NCBI GenBank assembly: GCA_035266845.1
Contig: DATFMP010000054.1
Location: 94,718-158,717 of the forward strand
Length of the DNA: 64,000 nt
Origin: DATFMP01 sp035266845
GTDB lineage: Bacteria; SAR324; JACQKK01
Reading direction: 5' to 3'
In this document: piece after piece, positions 48,048 to 57,699 of the stretch
Numbering within the stretch: position 1 is the first letter of the stretch
How the letters are laid out: every line of letters starts with the position of its first letter
Position numbers and translations under genes: made by a program
The notes under the pieces: model-generated
The model's input: only the letters and a program-made list of their open reading frames with translations
The model's database searches: none
What the model was told of the DNA's origin: nothing

Positions 48048-49202
48048 ATGAAGGAAGACCACTACATCGGGGTGCTCGACCCGCGGATCCTGGAGTACGT
48101 CAAGTTCAGCCGCTTCCACTGGTGGGAAATCGGAGCCATCGCCGTGGTGCTGGGGGCCCTGCTCGGCTATGCCCTGCTGGCCGTAGTGCTGGATCGTCGC
48201 GCGCGTGCCCGGCGCCGCAAGCACAAGCAGCTGTCGCGGCTGGAGGCCTGGCTCGACGCCTGGCGGCTGGAGCCGGACGAGGAAGAGGCCCTGTGGGAGC
48301 TGGCCGGCCAACGCAAGCCGCTGGCCCTGTACGCGCTGCTGGCGGAGCCGCTGCGCTTCGAGCGCGCCGTGCACGAGGCACTTATCAGCGGCAAGCACCT
48401 GCCCTTCACCGAGCGCGTGCGCGATGCGCTGGGCTATCGCAGCGACAACCTGAGCTGCCCCGTCGTCTCCACACGACAGTTGATGGTGGGCGACCACCTG
48501 CGCTTTGCCGTGTGGGAAGAGGGGCGCCCGCAGCACCACTATGCCATCGTCACGGCCGTTTCCGCCGCCGGCCTGGCCGTCGAGCTGACCGAGGCGGGCT
48601 TCCGCGACGTGACGAGCGCGCGCGGGGAGACCGAACTTTTCTTTCTGCGTGGGAACGACCTGGAGGTGCGCTTCCCGCTGGCCGTCCGCACGGCGGATGC
48701 GGAGCGCCACCGGCTGCTGCTGGCGCATCAACTGGTGCGCGGGGGGCAACGGCCGCGCAGCACGCGCCTGCCCATGCTGCGACCCATCACCTTTCGCCTG
48801 CGGGCCCAGGCCGCGGAGCTGGCCTCACCGCACGCCCTCGCCACCGGCGAACTTGCCGCCGGGCAACCGGGCGGCGCCCAGGGTCAGGAGATGCGCGGTG
48901 CGCTGCTGGAGATGAGCGAGGGAGGCTTCTCGATGGTGACCCTCCACCCCGTGGCCGAGGGCGCGTATGTGGAGCACGCCATGCAACTGCCGCGGGGCCG
49001 CTACCTCCCCATCGTGGGGCGCGTGCTGGACTGCCGCGCATTCGCCGGCAACCGCTGGCTGGTGCGCTGCGAGCTGCGCGGGCTGACCCCCACCCAGCGC
49101 AACACGCTGTCGCAGGTGCTGCGGCTGGAACAGGCGCGGCGCCTGCGCGCCATCCAGGCCGAGCGCCGCAAACGCCTGCGGGAATCCGGCGAGGCGCCCT
49201 AG
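48048..49202 (+). CDS. Membrane protein with degenerate PilZ-like domain
   Basis: 384 residues. One membrane span (about 25-46) is followed by a basic helix (RRARARRRKHKQLSRLEAWL). A central region (about 130-215) resembles the YcgR-type N-terminal barrel, and a PilZ-like C-terminal barrel (about 230-355) ends in a charged helix. The c-di-GMP consensus RxxxR is only approximated (RPITFRLR) and D/NxSxxG appears as EMSEGG, so nucleotide binding is doubtful. If active it would be a c-di-GMP effector for motility or surface traits. It follows mazG by 78 bases with no promoter in view. Confidence 0.5.
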   Translation: MKEDHYIGVLDPRILEYVKFSRFHWWEIGAIAVVLGALLGYALLAVVLDRRARARRRKHKQLSRLEAWLDAWRLEPDEEEALWELAGQRKPLALYALLAEPLRFERAVHEALISGKHLPFTERVRDALGYRSDNLSCPVVSTRQLMVGDHLRFAVWEEGRPQHHYAIVTAVSAAGLAVELTEAGFRDVTSARGETELFFLRGNDLEVRFPLAVRTADAERHRLLLAHQLVRGGQRPRSTRLPMLRPITFRLRAQAAELASPHALATGELAAGQPGGAQGQEMRGALLEMSEGGFSMVTLHPVAEGAYVEHAMQLPRGRYLPIVGRVLDCRAFAGNRWLVRCELRGLTPTQRNTLSQVLRLEQARRLRAIQAERRKRLRESGEAP

Positions 49203-49208
49203 GCTGTA

Positions 49209-49395
49209 CTTTGAAAAGCATTTCGCACAGGGGGGCGTTGCCCCCACACCCCCGCCAAGGAGCGGGGCTCTCTGGACCCTGTTTGCGGGCGAGACCGCGC
49301 CGGCCTTGGTCAGGGTCCGTATTGAGGGTGTGGGGCCCTTGGCCCCCGCGTTGGATTTCTCGTGGTTCTCAAGCGGCCCAGCCGCTTGAGAACGC
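49209..49395 (-). repeat. Dispersed intergenic repeat, copy B (inverted)
   Basis: Inverted relative to copies A, C and D. It contains the reverse complements of the CCAGGGAG../..CTCCCTGG, GGGGGC/GCCCCC and AATCCAACGCGGGGGCC segments, and ends in CAAGCGGCCCAGCCGCTTG, a perfect hairpin that borders the element. It lies between the convergent ends of the PilZ-like gene and gloA, so either transcript would read into it. Confidence 0.85.
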
Positions 49396-49485
49396 ACGTC
49401 CAAACATAATCTGGACGGTGGGGCAGGCGCTGGCCGCGCAGCAGGGAAGTGCTACGCGCGCCACCCTGCACGGCCCGGGAGGGAT

Positions 49486-49878
49486 TCACTCCGCAAGCTG
49501 GATCAGCTCGATGCTGTGGTTGTCCGGATCGCGGATGAAGGCGATCACGCTGCCGCCGAACTTCATGGGGCCCGGCTTGCGTGGCACGGAAACGCCGGCC
49601 TGCTCCAGCCGCTCGCACAGCCCGTAGATGTCTTTCACGCCGATGGCGATGTGTCCCCAGGCATCGCCCAGGTCGTAGGGCTGCTCCTGATCCCAGTTGT
49701 ACGTCAGCTCCAGCATCGGGGCGCGCGGGTCGGAATCGTCGTAGCCCAGGAACGTGTTGGTGAACTTGCCGTCGGGGTACTCCTTCTGCCGGATCACCTT
49801 CATGCCCAGGTGCCGCGTGTAGAAGTCGATGGCCTTGTCCTGGTCCTTCACGCGCATCATCGTGTGCAGATACTGCAT
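49486..49878 (-). CDS. gloA: Lactoylglutathione lyase (glyoxalase I)
   Basis: Isomerises the methylglyoxal-glutathione hemithioacetal to lactoylglutathione. 130 residues, nearly the exact family length. The metal ligands are His5 (QYLHTMMRV), Glu (MLELTYN), His (WGHIAIGV) and Glu (SIELIQ). RVKDQDKAIDFYTRHLGMKVI is typical of the short nickel-type bacterial enzymes. The presence of gloA implies a glutathione-based thiol pool. Confidence 0.95.
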   Translation of the reverse strand: MQYLHTMMRVKDQDKAIDFYTRHLGMKVIRQKEYPDGKFTNTFLGYDDSDPRAPMLELTYNWDQEQPYDLGDAWGHIAIGVKDIYGLCERLEQAGVSVPRKPGPMKFGGSVIAFIRDPDNHSIELIQLAE

Positions 49879-49910
49879 GCGCCGGTCCTCACGGGTTGGG
49901 TGGCTGCCGG

Positions 49911-49962
49911 GGTTGGGCGTGGGCCTTGGCGCCCGCCCCTTGGATTGTCGGGGTTTTCAGGC
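49911..49962 (-). repeat. Decayed half copy of the dispersed repeat (copy E)
   Basis: GGTTGGGCGTGGGCCTTGG, CGCCCGCCCC, TTGGATTG and GGGGTTTTCAGGC follow the same order as the outer half of copy B (49325-49380) with many changes and small gaps. It is in the same orientation as B, 516 bases from it, just upstream of gloA. It looks like an older, eroded insertion. Confidence 0.5.
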
Positions 49963-50165
49963 CCAAGCCTAGCCCGGACCCCGCCGCCGCACAAGCCGCC
50001 CCGGCGGCCCCACGCCAGCCCAGCCGGTGGCACGCGCAGGACGGCGGGAGCACCCTTGCCAGCGCGAAAACCTGCGGCAACCGCCGTCACCTGAAGGAGG
50101 ATTGAGCCCCCATCCGGCAATGTGAAAAAAATCTGCCTGGGAATGAAAAATCTCCGTGAACCCGA

Positions 50166-50194
50166 TTGACCCGGTGGTACTCCAAAGTTTGAAA
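50166..50194 (+). promoter_or_regulatory. Possible promoter of the 50.2-kb RNA candidate
   Basis: TTGACC (50166-50171; 5 of 6) is followed after 17 bases by TTGAAA (50189-50194; 3 of 6). No protein gene starts nearby; the next is at 50709. The -10 match is weak. Confidence 0.35.
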
Positions 50195-50195
50195 C

Positions 50196-50335
50196 GAGCA
50201 GCGAAGCCGGGAGACGCTCCCACCCGCACCGCAGGCTGCCGCTGCCGCTGAAAGAGTTCTCCAAAGCCGCCCCCCGGGGCGGCTCTCCCCCGAAAGCCCG
50301 GTGTGCCCCCCCTCACGCCGGGCTTTCGTCTTTCG
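50196..50335 (+). ncRNA. Candidate small structured RNA
   Basis: About 140 bases between the possible promoter above and an 11-bp stem (CGAAAGCCCGG at 50291-50301 with CCGGGCTTTCG at 50318-50328) followed by TCTTTC. Inside are GGGAG-ACG-CTCCC (50209-50221) and AGCCGCCCC/GGGGCGGCT (50265-50284). The surrounding 830 bases contain no credible protein gene. I could not match it to a known class: it is not tRNA-like, and I see no 6S, tmRNA or RNase P core. It could also be just a stack of hairpins. Confidence 0.3.
50291..50334 (+). terminator. Intrinsic-terminator-like hairpin
   Basis: An 11-bp perfect stem with a 16-base loop, followed by TCTTTC, a weak U-tract. It ends no protein gene in view and therefore suggests an untranslated transcript. 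Confidence 0.55.
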
Positions 50336-50708
50336 TGCAGCCTCCCGGGTCAGCACCGCCGACCCCAACCACAGCCCTGACCGGACGCCGCCGAGGCCCC
50401 TGCAGGCCGGTTTGCCGCGGGCCGGGGTCGCGGTATAGTGGCGCCGCAAGTCCCTATCTCGGCAAACCGGCGTGAGGTGTGGGCCCATGGACGACTGGAG
50501 TGCCTTCGCGCAGTCACTGCGGGGTCTGAGGGGGCCCGGGGCGCCCACGCAGTGGCATCCGCCCCGCCCATCGCCCGCTGCCTGCCAGTATGCCCCGTAC
50601 GGTCACTCCCGACAGACCGAGCTGCGGCCCGAGCGGCCTCTCCGCCGCTGAGCGGCCGGCCGCGCGTCCGCCCCATCCATCCCGATGCCGTCGATCCGAC
50701 CGCCGCCC
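50336..50708. other. Non-coding region before the barrel protein gene
   Basis: 373 GC-rich bases with no gene I can support and no clear promoter. GTATAGTG (near 50431-50438), in AT-poor surroundings, is the only -10-like element seen; no matching -35 was found. Confidence 0.35.
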
Positions 50709-51887
50709 ATGTCGCGACCCCGCACCGTGCGGGTGCGACACCATAGGCGGGCCCGTGCCAGTCTGCTGGCCGTGGTGGCGTGCATGGTGGGCTGCTTGGC
50801 GGTTGCGCTGCTGGCACCGGGCACCTCGCTGGCGGAGGAGCAGCCGGGGGACTGGCTTCCCACCGCGTCCCTCCCAGGCACCGGCGGAAGGCTGGAGCTG
50901 ACGCCCTTCCCGATCCTCTTCTACACGCCGGAGACGCGGGGAGCCTTCGGCGTGGGCGCCTGGGTGATCGCCCGCAAGGATGGCGAGCCCACCAATGGGC
51001 TGCCCAACAACGTGTGGCTGAGCGCCGTGTATACCCAGGAGCAACAGACCATCCTGCAGGCCATTCCGGAACTGTACTTCGCCGACGGCGCCTATCGCCT
51101 GCAATTGCGGCTGCGCTATCTGAATTTTCCCACGCGCTTCTACGGCATCGGCAACGACACGCCGGACACGGCGGAGGAAGGTTACACGCCGGTCACCCAT
51201 GCCGCGCGCGTCACCTTCACACGGCGGGTGGTGGAGGCGCTCAGCATGGGCGTGCGCGCGGACTACGACCACACGGAGATCGAGCGCGTGGAGGCCGGGG
51301 GGCTGCTCGCCACGGGCGCCGTGCCGGGCGCCACGGGCAGCCGGGTGGGCGGCCTTGGGCTCGTGCTGCGGCGCGATACGCGCGAGCAGCACTTCAACCC
51401 GCACGACGGCAGCCTGCTGGAGTTGACCGCGTTGCGCTACCACGACCTGGACGGCGCACCCTTCCGCTACGACCGCAGCGACCTGGACTGGCGCTGGTAC
51501 ATCCCGCTCGGCATGCGGCAGGTGCTGGGCCTCCAGGCGCTGGCGCAGTCCATCGCGGGCGAGGCGCCGTTCTCAGCGCTGCCCCGGTTGGGGGGCAAGT
51601 TCCTCTTCCGGGGGCTCTTCGAGGGGCGCTATCGGGACAAGAACCTGCTGGTCGTCCAGGCGGAGGATCGCATTCACGTCTTCGGCCGCCTTGGCGCCAC
51701 CGTGTTCGCGTCCTATGGCGACGTGGCGGAGCGGCCTCGCGCCTTCACCCTGCGCACGTTCAAGAGGGCCGGCGGCTTCGGCCTGCGCTATGCCTACAAC
51801 CGCCGCGAGCGTATCAATGTGCGGCTGGACGTGGCCTTTGCCCCCGGCTCGCACGGCATCTACTTCTCGGCGGGTGAGGCCTTCTGA
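50709..51887 (+). CDS. BamA/TamA-like outer-membrane beta-barrel protein
   Basis: About 392 residues. A signal sequence (basic RVRHHRRARAS, then hydrophobic LLAVVACMVGCLAVALLA, cleavage near SLAEE) is followed by roughly 16 alternating amphipathic strands (for example AYRLQLRLRYLNFPTRFYGIG). The C-terminal residue is Phe, as required for BAM-assisted insertion. GLGLVLRRDTREQHFNPHDGSLLELTAL and the glycine-rich LPRLGGKFLFRGLFEGRYRDK match the surface-antigen (D15) barrel. No POTRA domains are present, so it is a barrel-only relative, not BamA. An earlier in-frame start at 50685 is possible. Confidence 0.8.
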   Translation: MSRPRTVRVRHHRRARASLLAVVACMVGCLAVALLAPGTSLAEEQPGDWLPTASLPGTGGRLELTPFPILFYTPETRGAFGVGAWVIARKDGEPTNGLPNNVWLSAVYTQEQQTILQAIPELYFADGAYRLQLRLRYLNFPTRFYGIGNDTPDTAEEGYTPVTHAARVTFTRRVVEALSMGVRADYDHTEIERVEAGGLLATGAVPGATGSRVGGLGLVLRRDTREQHFNPHDGSLLELTALRYHDLDGAPFRYDRSDLDWRWYIPLGMRQVLGLQALAQSIAGEAPFSALPRLGGKFLFRGLFEGRYRDKNLLVVQAEDRIHVFGRLGATVFASYGDVAERPRAFTLRTFKRAGGFGLRYAYNRRERINVRLDVAFAPGSHGIYFSAGEAF

Positions 51888-52036
51888 GGCTGGGACTGTC
51901 AAGGCAGCCCGCCTCATGCCATGCGCCGGAAGCGATCGACTCCGCGCGCTTCGAGACGCGGCCTTTGGCCGCTCCTCAGCAACGCGGAGCGAGGGGGCTG
52001 ACAGGTTCGCACTGCAACGCGGGAAGCGGCCTCGTG

Positions 52037-53092
<1,056 letters not shown>

Positions 53093-53155
53093 GTCGCTTG
53101 GCTCCTGATGAAGCGTGTCGTGAGGCTGCCGTGGGGCAACCTGCTTCCGTGAGGT

Positions 53156-53932
53156 CTACTTGGCGGTCCAGCCGCCGTCCACCACCATGTGCGTGCCGGT
53201 CATGAGCCGGGAGGCGTCCGAGGCCAGATACACCACGGCGCCGGTGAGATCGGCCACCTGCCCCAGCCGGCCCAAGGGAATCTGCGCCAACGTCTGTTCC
53301 CGGAAGGCGGGGTCCTCGAAGTAGGGCCGCGTGAGAGGCGTCTCGGTGAAGGTGGGGCAAAGCGTGTTCACGCGGATGCCGTGGGGCGCCAGATCCAACG
53401 CCATGGCCTTGGTCATGCCCTCCAGGGCGTGCTTGCTGGCGCAGTAGACGGTGCGGTTTATCGCGCCCACCAGGCCCATCTGCGAGGAGACGTTGATGAT
53501 CGAGCCACCCCGCCCCTGCGTGACCATGGTCTGCGCCGCGGCCTGGGCGCAGAAGAAAGCCGCGCGCACGTTCAGGTTCACGATGGCGTCGAAGTCCTCC
53601 TCGGTCACCTGCAGGAAGGGCGCGGGGCGGTTGGTGCCGGCGTTGTTCAGCAGCACGTCCACCGGCCCGCGATCGGCCAGCAGTGCAGTCAGCCCCGCGC
53701 GGTCCGCCACGTCCAGCGCCGCCCACTCGGCCGAGCCGCCCTCCGCCACGATGGCCTCGGCTGCCTGGCGCACCTCGTCCCCGTTGCGGGCCAGCAGGAT
53801 CACGCGGGCGCCCGCACCGGCCAGCGCCCAGGCGGAGGCGAGCCCGATGCCGCGGCCGGCCCCGGCGACGAGCGCCGTCTTGCCATGCAGGTCGAAGTTG
53901 GGGGTGGCGCTCTGCAGTGCAGCGGAGGTCAT
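53156..53932 (-). CDS. Short-chain dehydrogenase/reductase
   Basis: 258 residues, classical SDR: cofactor loop VAGAGRGIGLASA, NNAG (LLNNAGTNRP), Ser in INVSSQMG, Tyr and Lys in VYCASKHALEGM, and the ending TGTHMVVDGGWTAK. The sequence is closest in feel to gluconate 5-dehydrogenase and related sugar or polyol enzymes, but the substrate is not determined. Three in-frame ATGs (53983, 53941, 53932) compete; the shortest leaves a normal 13-residue lead. Probably co-transcribed with the aldo/keto reductase. Confidence 0.85.
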   Translation of the reverse strand: MTSAALQSATPNFDLHGKTALVAGAGRGIGLASAWALAGAGARVILLARNGDEVRQAAEAIVAEGGSAEWAALDVADRAGLTALLADRGPVDVLLNNAGTNRPAPFLQVTEEDFDAIVNLNVRAAFFCAQAAAQTMVTQGRGGSIINVSSQMGLVGAINRTVYCASKHALEGMTKAMALDLAPHGIRVNTLCPTFTETPLTRPYFEDPAFREQTLAQIPLGRLGQVADLTGAVVYLASDASRLMTGTHMVVDGGWTAK

Positions 53933-54090
53933 GCCGTGCATCTCGTTGACGTGGTGTGGATCGGCACCCCGCGCAGCAGTCACCGGTTGTGCAGATTAGG
54001 CTGAGGTGCCCCGTCACCCTCGCCCAGGGCCGGGGTGCCTGTCCAGTCCCCCGCGGCCACGGCGGCCGGCGGGCCGGGGCTCCGGCGGGC

Positions 54091-56160
54091 TCAGCCATCG
54101 CCTGGCGTGCGCACCAGCGGCGGCTCCTCCAGTTGGCAGGGCGGCAGCAGCGCGGGATCGCCCGGCAAGTGCAGAGCCTCGCCCACGGCGCCGGGGCCGC
54201 TGGCCTGCCGATAGGCCGCGCGCAGGCGCTCCAGAATCGGCCCGTCCACCAGCGTGCCGAGGCGGCTCAGCTCAGGACGGGTCGCCAGGTCGATCAGCTG
54301 CAGCCGCACCAGGATGTGCGCGGCTTGACGCAGACAGTTCACGGCGTTGCCCGAGATCTGAAAACTCGTGCCAATGCCCGCGATGCGGTCGTACAGCCGG
54401 TTGTAGAGCTGTCCGCTCTCGCGATCGGCCGCCAGGCGCCTCCGGCCGCGCTCCCCCTCGTAGGGGTAGCCCTGAAAGTTCAGCTCCGGCATGGCGTTCA
54501 CCAGCCGGAGCAGCGCCGGATCGAAGGGCCGCGGCGGCGTGGGGTTGAGAGGATCCACATACTTGGCGTCGTAATCGGGTACAGTCTCCTTCGGGATCAG
54601 ACGCGCCAGATCGCTGAATTGCAGGTGCAGCACCTCGCCGGGCCACGGCGGCGTCGCATGCTCATCCTGGGCACAGTAGCAGGGAGGCTCCCCCGGCCGT
54701 TCCGCGGAGGCGGGCAGGTGCAACCGCTCGCGCAGCTCGCGCACAAGCTGGTAGCGCCGTATGCCCATCATCACGTCCGTGGCCGCCAGGGCGCTGGTGT
54801 CGAAGATGTGGTCCAGAGCCGTGCGGGGGTCCGGCTCCGCAGCGGGGGCCTCCAGGGCGGTGGTATAGGCATCCACCAGGATCACCACCCGCAGCGCCGG
54901 TCGCTTTGGCAACGAGGAGTTCGCGGACGGGTCGGACCGGCCCTCGTGGTCGAACACCCGCTCCAGGGCGGTCAGCCCCAGGTTGTCGAACACCCCCGCG
55001 TCCATGAGGTGTACGTATTCCGCCGCGTCGCCGCGGTCCTCCGCCCGCGGGCGGTAGCGCCCCAACGTCGTGTAGTTGAACACACCCGGGAACGCCGCCG
55101 AGGCCATCACCGCACGACCCAGCTCCATCTCGTCCAGGTTCGAGTGCAGACAGCCGAACATGTCGTCGGTGAAGGCGAAGTGCTTGGCGGCATCGCGGGC
55201 GCGGGCATCGCCGGCGGGCTGCACGCCGCACCGGGCACCGTCCGGCGAGCCCGGCGTGCCCACCGGCCCCATTCCGCCGGGCCGCGGATGTGTGTTGTTG
55301 GTGGCGTTGATCAGCAGATAGGGACGCTGCGGGTTGAGGTCCTCGAAGCGCAGGCCCTGGTACCCGCCCACCGACTGATCGTAGAGATTGTCGGTCAGCA
55401 CCTTGGCCATGATGTCGGTGCGGTCGAAGCTGGTGAACCAGTAACGCGGGAAGTTCCACGGCAGGAACCAGCTCCCGAACCACCGCCAAAGGTAGTTCCG
55501 CCCCATGCGATCGAACACCGCCGCCTCGCTCCAGGGCGGGCGGGGCTGCCCCCACAGGGGCGGCGACTCCACGGTGGGTGGACAGGCCCCTTCCGTCTCC
55601 AGCTTCGCGCTGTCGCAGCTCACGGCGTAGTAGGCGGACGCGAGCGAGCCACCGGATACGGACGACATCACGTCCACCTGCCGCAGCAGGTGCACGCGCT
55701 GCAGCTCGAACATCACGGCGGTGGAGAACACAGCGGCGCGACTGCCGCCGCCGGAGAGCGCCAGCCCGATCAGGTTGGCGTCCGGCCGCACGGGCGCCGG
55801 GCCCGCGGTGACGCACAAACCGTCGCGCCAGGGCGTCGTGCGGGGCGGGGGGCGACCAGTGCCGGCGTCGAACACGGCCTGGCGCTCCACGACCGTTCGA
55901 TAGGCCTCCTCCGTGAAGGCTCGATAGCCTGCCGGATCGGCGGCCGGGCTGAAGGCCGCACGGCAGTCGGCATCGAGCCACCAGGGCACCCGAAAGTCCG
56001 CCATGTACGCCGACGAGGCCACCACGCGCGGATCGAGCTGGCCGACCTTGCGGTGCTGATAGTCCCTGCGCTCAGGATCGTTCCAGTGGCTCCACAGGCT
56101 GCAGGCAGACGTGCCGGCCAGTGCCAGCACGCACGCCGCGACGACGCAGAGGCGGGTCAT
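54091..56160 (-). CDS. Patatin-like phospholipase lipoprotein
   Basis: 689 residues. The N-terminus MTRLCVVAACVLALAGTSAC ends in a probable lipobox Cys20. The patatin fold starts IGLALSGGGSRAAVFSTAVM (oxyanion loop), the nucleophile Ser169 lies in MSSVSGGSLAS (first Gly of GxSxG replaced by Ser), and the dyad Asp is in HLMDAGVFDNLGL (DAG rather than DGG). A large insertion (about 200-330) and a 200-residue C-terminal extension rich in Pro and Cys pairs (CYCAQD) set it apart from short bacterial patatins. It likely acts on phospholipids in the envelope. GGGGGAA precedes the ATG. Confidence 0.85.
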   Translation of the reverse strand: MTRLCVVAACVLALAGTSACSLWSHWNDPERRDYQHRKVGQLDPRVVASSAYMADFRVPWWLDADCRAAFSPAADPAGYRAFTEEAYRTVVERQAVFDAGTGRPPPRTTPWRDGLCVTAGPAPVRPDANLIGLALSGGGSRAAVFSTAVMFELQRVHLLRQVDVMSSVSGGSLASAYYAVSCDSAKLETEGACPPTVESPPLWGQPRPPWSEAAVFDRMGRNYLWRWFGSWFLPWNFPRYWFTSFDRTDIMAKVLTDNLYDQSVGGYQGLRFEDLNPQRPYLLINATNNTHPRPGGMGPVGTPGSPDGARCGVQPAGDARARDAAKHFAFTDDMFGCLHSNLDEMELGRAVMASAAFPGVFNYTTLGRYRPRAEDRGDAAEYVHLMDAGVFDNLGLTALERVFDHEGRSDPSANSSLPKRPALRVVILVDAYTTALEAPAAEPDPRTALDHIFDTSALAATDVMMGIRRYQLVRELRERLHLPASAERPGEPPCYCAQDEHATPPWPGEVLHLQFSDLARLIPKETVPDYDAKYVDPLNPTPPRPFDPALLRLVNAMPELNFQGYPYEGERGRRRLAADRESGQLYNRLYDRIAGIGTSFQISGNAVNCLRQAAHILVRLQLIDLATRPELSRLGTLVDGPILERLRAAYRQASGPGAVGEALHLPGDPALLPPCQLEEPPLVRTPGDG

Positions 56161-56336
56161 GGCAGTTCCCCCTTTTGGGCGCCCGGCGGGCCGCGAGCCA
56201 CGCCGTCACGGCCGCGGGCGCAGGTGCTGACCCAGCATCGGGCAAACCCGGGCGGGGGTCAACGGGCCCAGGAAGCCCCGCGCGGCAAGGCACGCGGCTG
56301 GTCAGCGCCGCCAGGTTCTGCTTGGGAGTGGGTCGT

Positions 56337-56512
56337 CAAGCGGCTGGGCCGCTTGAAAAGCACAAGAAATCCAATGCGGGGGCCAAGGGCCCCCACACCC
56401 CCAATACAGACCCAGACCAGGGCCGACGCGATCTCGCCCACAAATAGGGTCCAGGGAGTTCCACTCCCTGGTGGGGGTATGGGGGCAGAGCCCCTATGGC
56501 TGAAGTGCTTTC
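56337..56512 (+). repeat. Dispersed intergenic repeat, copy C
   Basis: The most intact copy. It begins with CAAGCGGC-TGG-GCCGCTTG (perfect 8-bp hairpin), then AAGAAATCCAATGCGGGGGCC, AAGGGCCCCCACACCCCC, GGGTCCAGGGAG, CTCCCTGGTGGGGGTATGG and GGGGCAGAGCCCC. It fills much of the 363-bp gap between two minus-strand genes, ending just beyond the stop of the D-threonine-aldolase-like gene. There is nothing else in the gap. Confidence 0.88.
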
Positions 56513-56523
56513 CTGCACACAAC

Positions 56524-57585
56524 CTAGCGCACGAGACCGCGGGCCCGCACGCGCCAGGTCAGTTCGACCTCGCCGCCGCGCACGCCCAGCAATTCGTTGT
56601 GCAGGTTGGCCACCGTGCAGCAGTGGTTGGGGATCACCGTCACGCGCTCGCCCACCACGGGCTTGCGGACGCAGGCGCTCACGTCCACGTTGGCGTGTTC
56701 CTCGGAGTAGCCATAGATGACCGCCTCCGGATACTCGACGACCGTGCCGTATGTGGCGTCGCGCCAGAGCAGGCGGTCGGCGCTGAGGGTCTTCGAGCCG
56801 CCGTCCAGGATGGCGCGCTCGGCGGTGGGCCGGCTGACGACGGTCATCAGCACGCGCATGGCGCACTCGTCCAGCGTGGCCGTGCCCGCGGCAAGCGTGT
56901 TGCTGTCGTTGAAGACGTAGGTGCCCGCACGATGCTCCGTGATCTGCGGAATCTCGTGCACTCGCCAGGTCTGCGGCGTGCCACCGCCGCTCACGGTCTC
57001 CGCCTCCAGCCCGGCGGCGCCCAGCAAGGCCACGGCCTCGGCCAGGAAGGGCGGCGTGGTCTCTAGGTTCGTGGGAAAGGTCATCAGCCCCGCGAAGCGC
57101 ACGCCGGGTATCCGGTCGATCTCCTGCGCCAGCACGAGGGCCTGGGCGGGCGTCTGCACGCCCGTGCGGCCCGCGCCCGTGTCGCACTCGATCAGCAGCG
57201 GCACCTCCAATCCCGCCGCTGCGGCGGCCTCGCTGATGCCCTGGGCCACCGGGGCGGAGTCCACCGCCACGCTGACCCGACAGCGCCGCGCCAACGCCGT
57301 CAGGCGGGCCAGCTTGGCCGGGCCGATCAGGTTATACGGGATGAAGATGTCGTCGAAGCCCGCATCCGCGAAGACCTCCGCCTCTCCCAGCTTCTGGCAG
57401 GTAATGCCCTGGGCCCCCGCCTCCAGTTGCAGGCGGCCGATCTCAGGGGTCTTGTGCGTCTTGATGTGCGGCCGGAAGCGCAGGCCGTGCGCATCGCAGT
57501 AGGCCTGCATCTTGCGGATGTTCGCCGCCATGATGTCGAGGTCCACCGTGACGATGGGCGTTTCCAGATCCTCCACGCGGGGCAT
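56524..57585 (-). CDS. D-threonine aldolase/D-serine dehydratase-like PLP enzyme
   Basis: 353 residues, fold-type III PLP enzyme. The N-terminal alanine-racemase-like barrel has PIVTVDLDIMAANIRKMQ and the PLP lysine in RPHIKTHKTPEI (Lys42). The C-terminal DSD1-type domain has the metal-binding His/Cys in VIPNHCCTVANLHNEL. GGGTPQTWRVHEI and HRAGTYVFND are typical of the family. It cleaves or dehydrates D-3-hydroxyamino acids (to glycine plus aldehyde, or to a 2-oxo acid). The next gene upstream is the GrdB-like selenoprotein, 114 bases away on the same strand, so amino-acid degradation may link them. Confidence 0.88.
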   Translation of the reverse strand: MPRVEDLETPIVTVDLDIMAANIRKMQAYCDAHGLRFRPHIKTHKTPEIGRLQLEAGAQGITCQKLGEAEVFADAGFDDIFIPYNLIGPAKLARLTALARRCRVSVAVDSAPVAQGISEAAAAAGLEVPLLIECDTGAGRTGVQTPAQALVLAQEIDRIPGVRFAGLMTFPTNLETTPPFLAEAVALLGAAGLEAETVSGGGTPQTWRVHEIPQITEHRAGTYVFNDSNTLAAGTATLDECAMRVLMTVVSRPTAERAILDGGSKTLSADRLLWRDATYGTVVEYPEAVIYGYSEEHANVDVSACVRKPVVGERVTVIPNHCCTVANLHNELLGVRGGEVELTWRVRARGLVR

Positions 57586-57699
57586 GGCCTCGGCTCCGAT
57601 GCGGGCACGCGGGCGCGCCCCGGGTTGGCTGCAATGTGCGAGACAACAGCCCCGGTGTAGCGGGCCGGCGGGGGGCGGGTCAACGGCCGGCGGCGCCGG

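Noticed and set aside
50196..50335. 6S RNA, tmRNA, RNase P RNA or a tRNA at the 50.2-kb hairpin cluster
   Set aside because: I could not find the conserved cores of these RNAs (no T-loop GTTCGA, no tmRNA tag frame, no central bubble flanked by a long duplex), so only a generic candidate is reported.
53956..57066. A 1036-codon plus-strand open frame opposite the SDR, patatin and D-threonine-aldolase-like genes
   Set aside because: Its product is Arg/His/Gly/Gln-rich low-complexity sequence spanning several genes and a repeat; it is a shadow of GC-rich minus-strand genes.
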